DNA from: Legionella fallonii LLAP-10
GTDB lineage: Bacteria > Pseudomonadota > Gammaproteobacteria > Legionellales > Legionellaceae
Length of the DNA stretch: 64,000 nt
Assembly (NCBI RefSeq): GCF_000953135.1
Contig: NZ_LN614827.1
Location: forward strand, 3,698,501-3,762,500
Reading direction: 5' to 3'
Shown piece after piece: positions 8,363-17,446 of this stretch; position 1 is the stretch's first letter; each line of letters starts with the position of its first letter. The position numbers were made by a program, and so were the translations under genes. The notes beneath the pieces were generated by a model. It was not told the DNA's origin. It searched no databases and saw nothing but the letters and a program-made list of their open reading frames with translations.

Positions 8363-10003
8363 ATGGGTAATTCACGAATAAGTCTCATAAAACATCGTTT
8401 CTTTGATAAATCCTCAAAAGAGAAAAATACATCTCTTTCTATTCCCCCTGAGCAAAAGCAAACGAAAGAAGACGCGACAGATGAAACTGTCGTACTTGCA
8501 CCAAAACCAGGAAAGCCGTCAACACAATTACCCCCTATAGCAGCAGGTAACGAAAGGAATACTGACTTTTCGCTTTTTAAAGAAGATGATTTTGATTTAG
8601 ACTATTTACAAGCAGAATTTTCCTCGTTATATCAATTATTTATTTCTAATAAACATCTGTGGGTAAAAAAAGAAGACTTAGTTGCTTATATGTACTATCT
8701 CTGTAATTTAATGATTCTTTATTATCAATATGACTATGTCAGTGCTGATTTGCAAAAATTAGAAGAAAAAAGAAAAGCCATCGAAAATTTTATTGAAACG
8801 AGCTTTTCTAAACAAGCACAAGAAGCAATCTACCAATTATCTAAAGAATTAAAAGACCGCAGCTCAATTAGCACACCGTCTTCTATTAGCATTGCTCAAA
8901 TACGCCAATATATTTCTATTCTCAATACTAACCGCTCTCAATGGGGTTATAGCCGCGCTTTGGCAAGCCATGCAATTGTCTATATACAAAACAACTGCGG
9001 CACGCATACAGACACCACAGGTGGTCAATGTGTTTCCACCGAGATTATTAGTTTCTTGGATAAAACAAGAGAGCCAATGGCTGTTTTAGGTATTGCACTC
9101 TTTGGACTTCGCTTTCTAATCAATTTAGTGCTCCTGCTCAAACATATAATACAAGCAGCAATAAGCAAAGAACTCTCTGTCAAAAAAGTACTAACGCATG
9201 AAATGGATAAACGCGGTTTTACCATGTCCAGTGATTTTGTCTGGGCAACAGTTACTTTATTGACGACTTATAACATCTATTTTCAAATCCCAACCGCAGC
9301 TATTTCCCCAATTGTTCTCAGTTTTCTTGTGTTTGATTCTTTATTATTGATAACACAATGGGCTGTGGAAACAGCCAAATATAATAAGCGATTAGAAGAG
9401 TTAATGAATCAAGAACAAAATGCGGCGTCACTTGAGAAAGCAACGATTAAAAGACAGATTGATTTATTAAATGATGAATGGGAAACTCAATGTGCTTACT
9501 ATCTCATTAATATTCTGGCAGCCAATATTATCTTTATAGCTTTTGGAGTCAGCATGTTTTGTTCAGGAGGATTCATTCTTGCGGGCATGGCCTTTTTAAG
9601 CATGCTAGGCAATGCCCTTTATAATACAGCCGAAGAATTTAAAAAATATCAACAAGCCCAAATTGCTATTCGCAGAGAACAAGCTAATGGCGCCCTATTG
9701 AATGATGAACACCATCAACAACTCATGAGCAAACTTTATGAACAATGCAACCAAGCCAGCATTGAGTTTTGGAAAACTTTAGCCTTCAATGTAGGAGCAA
9801 CTGCCTTTATTATTACCGCCACTGTCATCTCATGGCCTGTAGCTCTTAGTTTAACTCTAACTTATGCTGCTTATCGCCTATATACCAATCATCAAAGTAA
9901 ACTAGAAGCATCCGATAAAGAACACAATGGCCCTAATGATATTTACCGTTCACTAGAGCGAGAACAATCGGAAGAGCAAGTCTTAACCCCTTGCTTGCCC
10001 TAA
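8363..10003 (+). CDS. Predicted multi-span membrane protein, effector-like, function unknown
   Basis: I do not recognise this 546-residue protein. It has a polar, Lys/Glu/Pro-rich N-terminus (1-70), a helical region (80-200) with a charged stretch at 129-145, then hydrophobic segments near 239-263, 291-310, 312-331, 381-416 and 472-505, separated by a charged coiled segment (335-375) and another at 421-465. The C-terminus is hydrophilic and Glu-rich (EREQSEEQ) and ends in a short nonpolar tail, a pattern seen in Legionella Dot/Icm substrates; that reading is inference. It is a stand-alone gene after bcsZ and is not a BcsC-type TPR/porin. The weak ribosome binding site leaves the start uncertain. 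Confidence 0.7.
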   Translation: MGNSRISLIKHRFFDKSSKEKNTSLSIPPEQKQTKEDATDETVVLAPKPGKPSTQLPPIAAGNERNTDFSLFKEDDFDLDYLQAEFSSLYQLFISNKHLWVKKEDLVAYMYYLCNLMILYYQYDYVSADLQKLEEKRKAIENFIETSFSKQAQEAIYQLSKELKDRSSISTPSSISIAQIRQYISILNTNRSQWGYSRALASHAIVYIQNNCGTHTDTTGGQCVSTEIISFLDKTREPMAVLGIALFGLRFLINLVLLLKHIIQAAISKELSVKKVLTHEMDKRGFTMSSDFVWATVTLLTTYNIYFQIPTAAISPIVLSFLVFDSLLLITQWAVETAKYNKRLEELMNQEQNAASLEKATIKRQIDLLNDEWETQCAYYLINILAANIIFIAFGVSMFCSGGFILAGMAFLSMLGNALYNTAEEFKKYQQAQIAIRREQANGALLNDEHHQQLMSKLYEQCNQASIEFWKTLAFNVGATAFIITATVISWPVALSLTLTYAAYRLYTNHQSKLEASDKEHNGPNDIYRSLEREQSEEQVLTPCLP

Positions 10004-10109
10004 TGATGCGCAATCAAACTGCGAAATTGATCTCCTCTCAATTTTGACGTCTCGCGACTCGTTCGCAAGATCCGAAGCTCTCATAAGGATGTTGACTGAG
10101 AAGAAAATT

Positions 10110-10195
10110 GTAGCCCGGATGGAGCGAAGCGAATCCGGGAGCATGGCTCGAATCAGTGTCGCCCCGGGTTACGTCCGTGTCTTCACCCAGGCTAT
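10110..10195. repeat. REP-like palindromic unit pair (GTAGCCCGG family)
   Basis: GTAGCCCGG begins at 10110; CCCGGAT at 10114-10120 pairs exactly with ATCCGGG at 10133-10139. A second, diverged unit in opposite orientation ends at 10195 (its reverse complement begins ATAGCCTGGGTGAAG), so the region is an inverted pair of REP-type units. The same head sequence recurs on the minus strand at 54695-54720. Such units are typically intergenic and non-coding; the short open frame across it is not a gene. Confidence 0.7.
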
Positions 10196-10294
10196 ATCTC
10201 TTAAGTTGATGTCATTACGTGAACACTTACTCTGTAACTGAACTCCACTCAGGAACTCTAGTTATGAGCAAATTAATTAACAAGCTCGAAGAGG

Positions 10295-11020
10295 TCATTC
10301 AATTTTGATTGAATTATAGTATTGAGGCAAAGTGTCAGAAATCAAAGAATCTACCTCCGCAACATAGGGAACATCATCCACTGCTGTACGTGGATGCACC
10401 CTGTCATTCACCCATGAACCAGACCAATTTCCTGTGGTTTTTACACAACCTTTCGCAAAATCATGTAATTTATATTTTTTTTCTAATTCAAAACACCCAG
10501 ATAAAAATATATCTACATAAGACTGCACAAGAGGATATTGGGTAGATGGAAGAGCATTATCGGCGAGAGTGGTGTAGATCCAATATTGTCCTTCAGGCAA
10601 TGGATCTTTAGTCAGTGATTGAATTTTCTCTTTAGGTACATTAACCCTACAGTAAGTATTTTCACGCTTATCATAATTGAAGAGATCCGCGGAGACCTTT
10701 AATTTAAAATAAACGGCATTCATTGTCACATCGGGTTTTGCTTTTACCCCCAAATAGGTAGTACCAAACCGTGGATCGGTACTGTGCTCAATCCAGCCAC
10801 GCTCAAAACCAGTTACATAGATAGGAATGTTATCACCAACATTGGCGCTGTCTTCACGCTTGGACTCTTCTTTCATTAGTGATCCATAACCGATGATAAA
10901 TTGAGACAGTTTGATATCGGCAGGGGGCCTACATGTCTGTGCTTCAGGATTACCTTTGGCATAAACAGGTAAGCTTAACGCAAACAAAAGTAAAAACGCA
11001 TTCCTGTATTTTAAAGTCAT
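10295..11020 (-). CDS. Exported gamma-glutamylcyclotransferase-like protein
   Basis: A 241-residue protein with a clear signal peptide (hydrophobic residues 8-20, then VYAKG). After it comes FIIGYGSLM (about residues 42-50), the YGSL substrate-loop signature of the gamma-glutamylcyclotransferase/BtrG fold, followed by VTGFERGW and TTYLGV, also in family style. Four cysteines after the leader (near 29, 123, 176 and 192) could form disulfides in the periplasm or medium. Known members release pyroglutamate from gamma-glutamyl amines or degrade glutathione; the substrate here cannot be told. It is monocistronic, downstream of unrelated genes. Confidence 0.75.
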   Translation of the reverse strand: MTLKYRNAFLLLFALSLPVYAKGNPEAQTCRPPADIKLSQFIIGYGSLMKEESKREDSANVGDNIPIYVTGFERGWIEHSTDPRFGTTYLGVKAKPDVTMNAVYFKLKVSADLFNYDKRENTYCRVNVPKEKIQSLTKDPLPEGQYWIYTTLADNALPSTQYPLVQSYVDIFLSGCFELEKKYKLHDFAKGCVKTTGNWSGSWVNDRVHPRTAVDDVPYVAEVDSLISDTLPQYYNSIKIE

Positions 11021-11270
11021 TCCATTACCTCAAATTAGTTTGAATTCAACAAAAAATCATGATGAAACATTTTGCCGTATTAATGCCACGAGGTAAACTT
11101 GTTATAGCCCTAATGCCCCCAGCAGAGTCAGAAGCGTTTCAATTCAGATTATTAGACTTCGTTCCAAACTCGCATTTGAAAAGAAGTCTATTTATTCAAA
11201 TCTTCAGATTTCTGTCTCCATGCCCCATTAGAACCGCTATTCTTAAAATACCGTTAGCCCTCAACGGCTA

Positions 11271-11558
11271 TTATAATCGAAATTCATTCATCGCACGGAT
11301 AGACTCTTCTGCTAACGCTGCATCTTCTTCAGATAGAACCAATGCTGCCGCTGATTGTTCCTCTGAAAAACGAGATTGAGTAATCAATGAATTTACATCA
11401 CTTGCTTCGTCTACTTCTTTTTTCTCTGGCGTTGGATTTTGAATAGAAATAAGTCGCATTAACATATCTTCTTCATCCACAATTTCCTGAGAACGAAAAA
11501 CGCCTTCCTGTTGAGTTCCTAATAGTTCCATTAAACGTGCATATTGAGTATTGGGCAT
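11271..11558 (-). CDS. Small acidic protein of unknown function
   Basis: A 95-residue protein. The start at 11558 (MPNTQYARLMEL) is chosen because an AGGAGA lies eight bases upstream on the minus strand; a longer frame from 11588 has no such site. The sequence is rich in Glu and Ala in its second half (SEEDAALAEESIRAM) and probably helical. There are no membrane segments or cysteines. I do not recognise the family; the acidic tail could be a secretion signal or a protein-binding helix. It stands alone between the cyclotransferase-like gene and the hydrolase gene, both on the same strand. Confidence 0.6.
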   Translation of the reverse strand: MPNTQYARLMELLGTQQEGVFRSQEIVDEEDMLMRLISIQNPTPEKKEVDEASDVNSLITQSRFSEEQSAAALVLSEEDAALAEESIRAMNEFRL

Positions 11559-11786
11559 AGAATATCTCCTAAATATAAAAACATGCATTATAATTACTAA
11601 TTATTAACTAACTATTAAGCCGTATAGGTAGAACTACAATAGTCCACTCAAAACTCCCCATCTGAAAAATCACCGACACAGACCCAACTTCACGATGTCT
11701 TCTTCAAGCGAATGTCTCTATAAATTAAACAGGGGATTACTCGCATAGTTCATCTGTTAGCCAATCTATTGTCTAACCGACGCAAG

Positions 11787-13250
11787 CTATGCTTTTTTTG
11801 TAGATTTTATATTTTCTTCAATGCGTTTGAGCATATACGGATAAAATGGATTTGACGAAATGCGAATCAGGGCATCTAAGCTTATGATCAATACATTGCG
11901 TTCCCCTCGCGTGGCAGTTGTTCCTAGTTGAATGCCGTAGTTTTCGTTTGGGTCTGGTTGTAGGCCGTATAGTCCATCAGTTATAGGAAAAGGTAAGGCT
12001 ACATGCGATAAGGAATAGACATCTGAAGGATAGAACAGCTCTAACGGATGAATGCTTTCTTCAAGGCCACCCGCTTCAAGAATATGTTCGGCAACTTTTC
12101 CGCTAGTAACGTTAGCATTAGTAATTGTTGTTGTGCGAAATTGCCGAGGTGGTTTATTGAGATAGCGTGCCAACGCCATTCCTGACGATTTGCGTAATAA
12201 AACGCCAAATTTTGCCGCTCTATTGAGATCAAATAACACCAATTCACTGCCATTAGCCGGTAATTTGGCATAAAAAGCAGAAACGATATCGCGAGTACTG
12301 ACTGTATAATCCATCACAGATTGAAAAGTTAGCACAGGGGGTAGTTGAGCGAGAAGCCCTTTATCGGCGACACGGAGAATTTCTTGTTGCAAAGCCATTG
12401 TTAAACGGTAGGATTGGCGTGCCCCATTCACTGGAAACGAATTGTATTTGAATGGGTTAAATTCAGGGAGCACACTTAACCAAGCTGCTTTGGCAAAGGC
12501 AGGTAATATGGCTGGCAAACCAGCAAATCCGGCAAAGCGGGCAAAACGGGTAATTCCGATCATTGGCGAAATTAATATAATTTTGTTTGGCCGTGCTAGT
12601 TTGTTATTTTCAATGGCATCGAGTGCGTACTTTAATGCGAGCGCACCGCCGTTAGAAAATCCCACAAGGTGCAATGATTGAGTTGGACCTATACGCTTTC
12701 GTGCCTCTCTAACTGCTAATCGCGTGGCAGCGAGCCAATCCTCCCATTCAATATCAGTTAATGCGGCAGGTACGGTGCCATGTGCAGGTAATCTTATCGC
12801 TATGGTGATAAAGCCCTGTTCGCGATAACGTCGAGCAATATGGCGGAGGCTGTATGGAGAATCAGTCAGGCCATGTAAGAACACAACCGCACCAACAGGA
12901 GCTCCTTGTGGTTCTAGCAGATAGGAGCGATTCCAGTCAGGTGAAAAATTATCAGGATAAACGGGACTCCCTGTAAAATAGCGATTAAAAGAAACTCGAT
13001 CTTTCTTTTCTAATTTTTGCGTAACCTCTTGCCGAACCTCATCAAAGATTTTATTTTCCCTCTCAATATATTGCTTCCAATCGAGCTTATCAATTTCCTG
13101 GGCGTGCATTTCCTTGGGAACGTAAGTGTGCCAGAGCTCTAATGGCAGGCCGCGTTGTGAGTCATAAATTCGTACTGCTAGCAGAGTAATTACACTGATG
13201 CAAAAGAGCATTATTATGAATTTTAATAAGTTAAGAACTATGGTTGGCAT
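11787..13250 (-). CDS. Membrane-anchored alpha/beta hydrolase (lysophospholipase/esterase-like)
   Basis: A 487-residue serine hydrolase with an N-terminal membrane anchor (about residues 6-26) that would place the catalytic domain in the periplasm. The oxyanion block FLHGLTDSPYSLR (about 124-136) and the nucleophile elbow GFSNG (about 197-201) are typical of alpha/beta hydrolases; FQSVMDYTVS and YSLSHVALPFP are the likely Asp and His regions. It is longer than simple lysophospholipases because of an N-terminal region of about 95 residues and a C-terminal extension. Substrate unknown; lipid or ester hydrolysis is the family expectation. Encoded alone. Confidence 0.8.
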   Translation of the reverse strand: MPTIVLNLLKFIIMLFCISVITLLAVRIYDSQRGLPLELWHTYVPKEMHAQEIDKLDWKQYIERENKIFDEVRQEVTQKLEKKDRVSFNRYFTGSPVYPDNFSPDWNRSYLLEPQGAPVGAVVFLHGLTDSPYSLRHIARRYREQGFITIAIRLPAHGTVPAALTDIEWEDWLAATRLAVREARKRIGPTQSLHLVGFSNGGALALKYALDAIENNKLARPNKIILISPMIGITRFARFAGFAGLPAILPAFAKAAWLSVLPEFNPFKYNSFPVNGARQSYRLTMALQQEILRVADKGLLAQLPPVLTFQSVMDYTVSTRDIVSAFYAKLPANGSELVLFDLNRAAKFGVLLRKSSGMALARYLNKPPRQFRTTTITNANVTSGKVAEHILEAGGLEESIHPLELFYPSDVYSLSHVALPFPITDGLYGLQPDPNENYGIQLGTTATRGERNVLIISLDALIRISSNPFYPYMLKRIEENIKSTKKA

Positions 13251-13625
13251 TAATTTAATTTTCCTGTATCCCTACTATGTAGAGATACTAACACAATCTT
13301 CCCTTATAAGTATTCCACGGCAGGCTCACTTTGCCTAGGTTATCGGATAGCAACCAAAGTACTATTATAAAATCGCGTACCTGCCCTCTTCTACAGGACG
13401 TTTCTTTATATTGATTGATATCTCTATCCTATGCATATACTAGGCCGAATATAAATAATTATGTGACGTGCACCAAAATTATTGCTAAGGTTGAATGGCT
13501 AATAAACGGAAGGAATAACTCGTAAACTGACATGTTACAAAAGTATTATTACTAACGGGGAAATAGCTACAAAAAACCAGTAGTGCATACATGTAACAAG
13601 AATACGTACACTATAGGAATAATAA
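13251..13625. other. Intergenic region without a recognised gene
   Basis: This 375-base spacer lies between divergent genes and probably holds both promoters. The only structure noted is an imperfect direct repeat, ACATGTTACAAAAG at 13530-13543 and ACATGTAACAAG at 13589-13600, upstream of the gene at 13626. Its meaning is unknown. Confidence 0.3.
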
Positions 13626-15443
13626 ATGAAAAGGATAACCATACAGAAAGCACTCGAAGAGTATGATAGCAATAAAGGTTATGGCCGAACCCTTCTTAAA
13701 GAAGAGCCTCATATCAAAGAATTGCGCAGTTTTTATGAGGAACTGACGGAAGATAATCTATCCTCTTCCTCATTACTGAAATTAGCCTTAATTTTAATTG
13801 GCAAAAATACACGTACGGATACAACTGAAAGTGGTAAAACGTTCAAAGGACTGGTTAACCGACTAGGAGGGTATGAAGCGCTTGATATCTTAAATGCCGC
13901 GCATCAAATAACTGAAGATAACGTAGCGTTTCTGGAAAAACACCCCACTAAGGCGAAAGCTTTAGCTCCTATCGTAGTCTCTATTTCAAAAAACACAAAA
14001 ATCTCCTTTGTAAAAAAAATATTTTGTGCAATGGAGAAAATGAAAAAACCTCAAGAACTCATTGCTGTTTTTGAAGAGTTGGAGTTAATGTCACGAACAG
14101 AAAACTCTCATTTCTTTATTGATGCGTTATCTCTTCTAAATAAACACAATTTAAATAGTGATGAGGTAATACCCTTATTAAAAGAAACAGAACATATTAT
14201 AATTATTCACAAAATACTGGAAACATTGGCAGAAAGAAATCCATCGCTGATTACCTTACCTAACCTGATTAATATTTTAAAAATAAAAAAAATCCATACC
14301 TTTCATGGGTTGTTTAAAAACCTTCCCCCGGATCAGAAATCGCTGGATAGATTATTTCAAACAAATGATACCTTGGCTCAAAGTTATTGGTGCAAAGACA
14401 TCCTTATAAACTTTAAAGAAGCAGGTTGGGATCCACACCCCTTTTTAGAGACAATTCTTGGTAAGGAAATCAATGGCTTGGAATTAAAAAGAGCGATAAC
14501 AAAATTAATAGAATTGAAATTAAAACCAGAGCGTTTACCCCTAATTTTGCACACTCTTGTTACCCACTCCAATGAAAGTACTATAGTAATGGATGCCGTG
14601 GAAACACTGCACAAAGAAGGCTTAGATGAACATTTTCTTAAACTGACCTTTGAAGTCCCTCAATTTTCCAATAAGGTTGCTACGGCTTTTGTGACACTTC
14701 AAAAAGAGCAGTGTTATAATGCAACCACCCAAGTATATGTTTGTTCAAATCCCGAGTACGCTGCGGACTTAGCTCAATTTTGGGTTCAATTTTCTAAAGT
14801 AGAATGCGTCAATCAAACCCCGCGAGAGACTATGTTGCAACAACCACAATGCGCTGCCTATACCGCCGAGGTGATTGAGTTTCTACGACAACATAAACAT
14901 CATAGTGAAAAGAATATTATTGCTATTTGCAATGCGAAATTAACGAGCAACACGTTACTTAATATGTTAAAAATTATGAATGAAGCAAAAATTCTGGATC
15001 AAACAAGTCTTAATATGCTCTTGCCAAGATTATCTTTCATTAAAACACTGTATAGCGGTATACAGTGTTTGGCCTATGGTGAAAAATTAGATTCATTTAA
15101 TTTTGATACATTAATTTCAGATCCCGTGAATGCTGTTGCCTTAGCAGAAAACTTAGGGGGAAAATCCTACCCTACAGGCAATAACTTCCTTAAAAACCGG
15201 GGAGCTCAGGATTTTATAACCATTCTTAGAAACACCCAAATATTGTGCCAAGGTCATCAAAAAGGGCTTTTTTTCCCGGAAATGTCTGCGAAACAGCAAC
15301 GAGATATTAAGAAAGAGGGACATATTGAAGCACAAAAAGAAATTTTGGTAAAAATTGCTCAACATAGCGGAAACGGAGAGTTAGAGAAGGAAACAGAGCA
15401 CAACATTGCACAGGAGAGTTACTCATCATTTTTTAACACCTAG
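13626..15443 (+). CDS. Large alpha-helical protein, effector-like, function unknown
   Basis: A 605-residue protein that I cannot assign. It is soluble-looking, without signal peptide or membrane segments, and consists of many amphipathic Leu/Ile/Lys-rich helices with loosely repeating units (for example ALSLLNKHNLNSDEVIPLLK and NLINILKIKKIHTFHGLFK), which suggests an alpha-solenoid. The last 50 residues are Glu/Lys/Gln rich and end SYSSFFNT, with aromatic residues close to the C-terminus, compatible with a Dot/Icm translocation signal (inference). An AGGAA is seven bases ahead of the ATG. The gene is alone and ends next to repeat DNA, a common setting for horizontally acquired effectors. Confidence 0.7.
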   Translation: MKRITIQKALEEYDSNKGYGRTLLKEEPHIKELRSFYEELTEDNLSSSSLLKLALILIGKNTRTDTTESGKTFKGLVNRLGGYEALDILNAAHQITEDNVAFLEKHPTKAKALAPIVVSISKNTKISFVKKIFCAMEKMKKPQELIAVFEELELMSRTENSHFFIDALSLLNKHNLNSDEVIPLLKETEHIIIIHKILETLAERNPSLITLPNLINILKIKKIHTFHGLFKNLPPDQKSLDRLFQTNDTLAQSYWCKDILINFKEAGWDPHPFLETILGKEINGLELKRAITKLIELKLKPERLPLILHTLVTHSNESTIVMDAVETLHKEGLDEHFLKLTFEVPQFSNKVATAFVTLQKEQCYNATTQVYVCSNPEYAADLAQFWVQFSKVECVNQTPRETMLQQPQCAAYTAEVIEFLRQHKHHSEKNIIAICNAKLTSNTLLNMLKIMNEAKILDQTSLNMLLPRLSFIKTLYSGIQCLAYGEKLDSFNFDTLISDPVNAVALAENLGGKSYPTGNNFLKNRGAQDFITILRNTQILCQGHQKGLFFPEMSAKQQRDIKKEGHIEAQKEILVKIAQHSGNGELEKETEHNIAQESYSSFFNT

Positions 15444-15455
15444 CTTGCCAGTTTT

Positions 15456-15540
15456 CTTCTGAAACTCGCCGAAGGGGATGTGGCGTGCAAGGAGAAACGA
15501 TGTGCTGAACTGGAGCACCGTATTGACGGAACAATTTCAC
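15456..15540. repeat. Diverged copy of the small inverted-repeat element (copy C)
   Basis: The segment begins TTCTGAAACTCGCCGAAGGG and later has GAGCACCG, GACGGAACAATTT in the same order and spacing as the minus strand of the element at 29964-30095. It appears to lack one terminal inverted repeat and runs into the palindrome at 15550-15608. Confidence 0.45.
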
Positions 15541-15549
15541 TTCACTTTC

Positions 15550-15608
15550 GAATTGCCGACAAAAGTCGGCATCCATAAAATAGGAATGCCGGCTTTCGCC
15601 GGCAATTC
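15550..15608. repeat. 59-bp double palindrome (REP type) downstream of epmA
   Basis: GAATTGCCG at 15550-15558 pairs with CGGCAATTC at 15600-15608; each half also folds on itself (GCCGAC/GTCGGC and GCCGGC/GCCGGC around short loops), so the unit can form either one long stem or two small hairpins. It lies between convergent genes, 55 bases beyond the epmA stop, where it may end transcription or protect mRNA 3' ends. Confidence 0.65.
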
Positions 15609-15662
15609 GTCTACCAATAGATCTCGTTTCAAACGCGATGGGGAGGGGACAGCGTGCAGGCT

Positions 15663-16619
15663 CTAAGCTCGAGAAAAATCAAAAGAGAGTATATGAGAAA
15701 TGCTAGGTTGCTTTAATGCCAAGGCCAATAGGCGATCCACTCCCAAAGCAACGCCACTGCATGATGGCAATCCATGTTCTAACGCCTGTAAAAGAAACTC
15801 ATCTGCGGCGACAGAAGGCAATCCTTTTTCTTCTCTAATTTGTTGATCCTGAAAAAAACGTCGGGCTTGTGCCTCTTTTTCCGTTAGCTCATGAAACCCA
15901 TTAGCCAACTCTACCCCTTGAAAATAAACTTCAAAACGTTCGGCTACAGTTCCATTTAGCTTGGCCAGTGCCGCTTGTGATGGAGGAAAATTATATACCG
16001 CTACAGGAGCACTCTCTTTACCCAGAAAGGGCTCAACTACGTGGCTCATTAACAAAAACAAATATTGATCTTTATCTTGTTCGTCCGGAGATAAGACATT
16101 ATCTAAATGATAATACTGCACTACTCGTTTTAATTGCTCTCTTGATGCAGTAAAAGGATCGAGATCGCAGGATTGCAGAAAGACCTCTTGATAGGTTTTT
16201 CTCATCATAGGGGCTGAATGGATTAACGTTTGCAAAAAAAGATCAACCTCATCCATCAATGTGTGGTGATCAACAGATAATTGATACCACTCCAACAAAG
16301 TAAACTCTGGGTTATGCCATCGCCCTAGCTCATCATCACGAAAAACCCGTGCTAGCTGAAAAATAGGGCCAGAACCCGCTGCTAACAAACGCTTCATATG
16401 ATATTCAGGAGAGGTTTGCAAACAATAAGCTTCATTTCTGAAAAAAGCCTTAATGTTACTTAAATAGACATCCGTTACCCCATACCGTGCCATAATAGGA
16501 GTTTCTACTTCCAAATAAAGACGTTGGGTAAAAAACTGACGAATTGCTGCCAAAAATTGCGCACGTTGACGTAATAATTCTATAGATGCTGAAGGCTGCC
16601 AAGATAACTCACCGCCCAT
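15663..16619 (-). CDS. epmA: Elongation factor P--(R)-beta-lysine ligase
   Basis: EpmA (GenX/PoxA) is a truncated class II lysyl-tRNA synthetase that attaches beta-lysine to elongation factor P, which helps ribosomes through polyproline stretches. The 318-residue protein lacks the tRNA-binding domain and shows class II motifs: FLEVETP-type EVETPIMA, QTSPEYHMKRLL, FRDDELGRWHNPEFTLLEWY, ELANGFHELTE and GVALGVDRLLAL. Its start codon overlaps the sufT stop, so it is the last gene of the suf operon, an unusual partner. EpmB and efp are not in the window. Confidence 0.95.
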   Translation of the reverse strand: MGGELSWQPSASIELLRQRAQFLAAIRQFFTQRLYLEVETPIMARYGVTDVYLSNIKAFFRNEAYCLQTSPEYHMKRLLAAGSGPIFQLARVFRDDELGRWHNPEFTLLEWYQLSVDHHTLMDEVDLFLQTLIHSAPMMRKTYQEVFLQSCDLDPFTASREQLKRVVQYYHLDNVLSPDEQDKDQYLFLLMSHVVEPFLGKESAPVAVYNFPPSQAALAKLNGTVAERFEVYFQGVELANGFHELTEKEAQARRFFQDQQIREEKGLPSVAADEFLLQALEHGLPSCSGVALGVDRLLALALKQPSISHILSFDFSRA

Positions 16620-16990
16620 TAGAAAAGTCCCAATTCAAGTCGTGCTGCCTCAGTCATCCGATCCTGAGACCATGGAGGCTCCCACACCAATTCCACAGTA
16701 CAATCACTAACACCTTCAACTTGATTTACAGATTGCTCTACAGTCCCAGGAAAAGTTTGCGCAACTGGACAACCAGGTGTCGTTAGGGTCATTTGGATAA
16801 GCACATGTCGTTCGTCATCAATAGTCACATTATAAATTAAACCTAAATCGTAAATATTGACGGGAATCTCAGGGTCAAAAACACCTTTAAGCGCATCAAT
16901 GACCGCATCATTTAATTGCTCTTTAGTACGCACTAATGGTGCTGTATCTTGTACTTGTTCCTTATCCTGTTTTTTCTTAAAGCCAAACAT
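16619..16990 (-). CDS. sufT: SUF system Fe-S assembly protein SufT (MIP18/DUF59 family)
   Basis: A 123-residue MIP18-family protein that assists Fe-S cluster maturation. Family marks are DPEIPVNIYDLGLIY (about residues 39-53) and the TTPGCP loop (about 70-75), plus the WEPPWS block near the C-terminus. The first 25 residues are charged and variable. GGAG nine bases upstream supports the ATG at 16990. It lies six bases after sufU and overlaps epmA. Bacterial SufT is typically encoded inside SUF operons, as here. Confidence 0.9.
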   Translation of the reverse strand: MFGFKKKQDKEQVQDTAPLVRTKEQLNDAVIDALKGVFDPEIPVNIYDLGLIYNVTIDDERHVLIQMTLTTPGCPVAQTFPGTVEQSVNQVEGVSDCTVELVWEPPWSQDRMTEAARLELGLF

Positions 16991-16996
16991 TGAAGG

Positions 16997-17446
16997 TTAC
17001 TCCGTTTTTACTACAGCAATATCTTTATTTAATGCCGCTTCCAAAGTATGCCATGCTAAAGTGGCGCATTTGACTCGAGCCGGGAATGCTTTAACTCCAG
17101 CAAGAACAGTCAATCTATCCATAGCGCCTAGTTGAATTTCACTATCCACAGTCAACATATGATGAACTCGGTGAAACAATTCATGGGCTTCGCCTACTGT
17201 TTTACCTTTTAAGGCATCAGTCATCAAAGAGGCCGATGCTTGCGAAATGGCACAACCACATCCAACAAAACTTAAATCAGCAATCAAACCATTTTCTATC
17301 TTGGCATAAACAGTTAATTTATCACCACAAAGGGGATTGAAACCATTAGCTTGGGTTGTCGCATCATCCATAGCATGATGATTTCGGGGATTACGATTGT
17401 GATCAATAATGATTTCCTGATAAAGCTCTCGCAACTCTGCACTCAT
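16997..17446 (-). CDS. sufU: Fe-S scaffold / sulfur acceptor SufU
   Basis: A 149-residue IscU-fold protein. Conserved cysteines are visible at Cys40 (NPLCGDKL), Cys63/Cys65 (GCGCAISQASAS) and Cys127 (VKCATLAW), in the SufU arrangement with the longer segment between the second and third cysteine. SufU accepts sulfur from SufS and passes it to the SufBCD scaffold, taking the place of SufE, which is not found here. The ATG overlaps the sufS stop (ATGA), so the two are translationally coupled. Confidence 0.93.
   Translation of the reverse strand: MSAELRELYQEIIIDHNRNPRNHHAMDDATTQANGFNPLCGDKLTVYAKIENGLIADLSFVGCGCAISQASASLMTDALKGKTVGEAHELFHRVHHMLTVDSEIQLGAMDRLTVLAGVKAFPARVKCATLAWHTLEAALNKDIAVVKTE

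Noticed and set aside
8363..10003. Reading the gene after bcsZ as the missing bcsC
   Set aside because: It is half the expected size, lacks TPRs and a beta-barrel, and has several hydrophobic helices instead.
10044..10241. 65-codon plus-strand open frame
   Set aside because: It spans the REP-like repeat pair and shows no ribosome binding site or family similarity.
11059..11379. 106-codon plus-strand open frame
   Set aside because: It overlaps the antisense of the small acidic protein, which has a far better ribosome binding site; composition is not protein-like in its second half.
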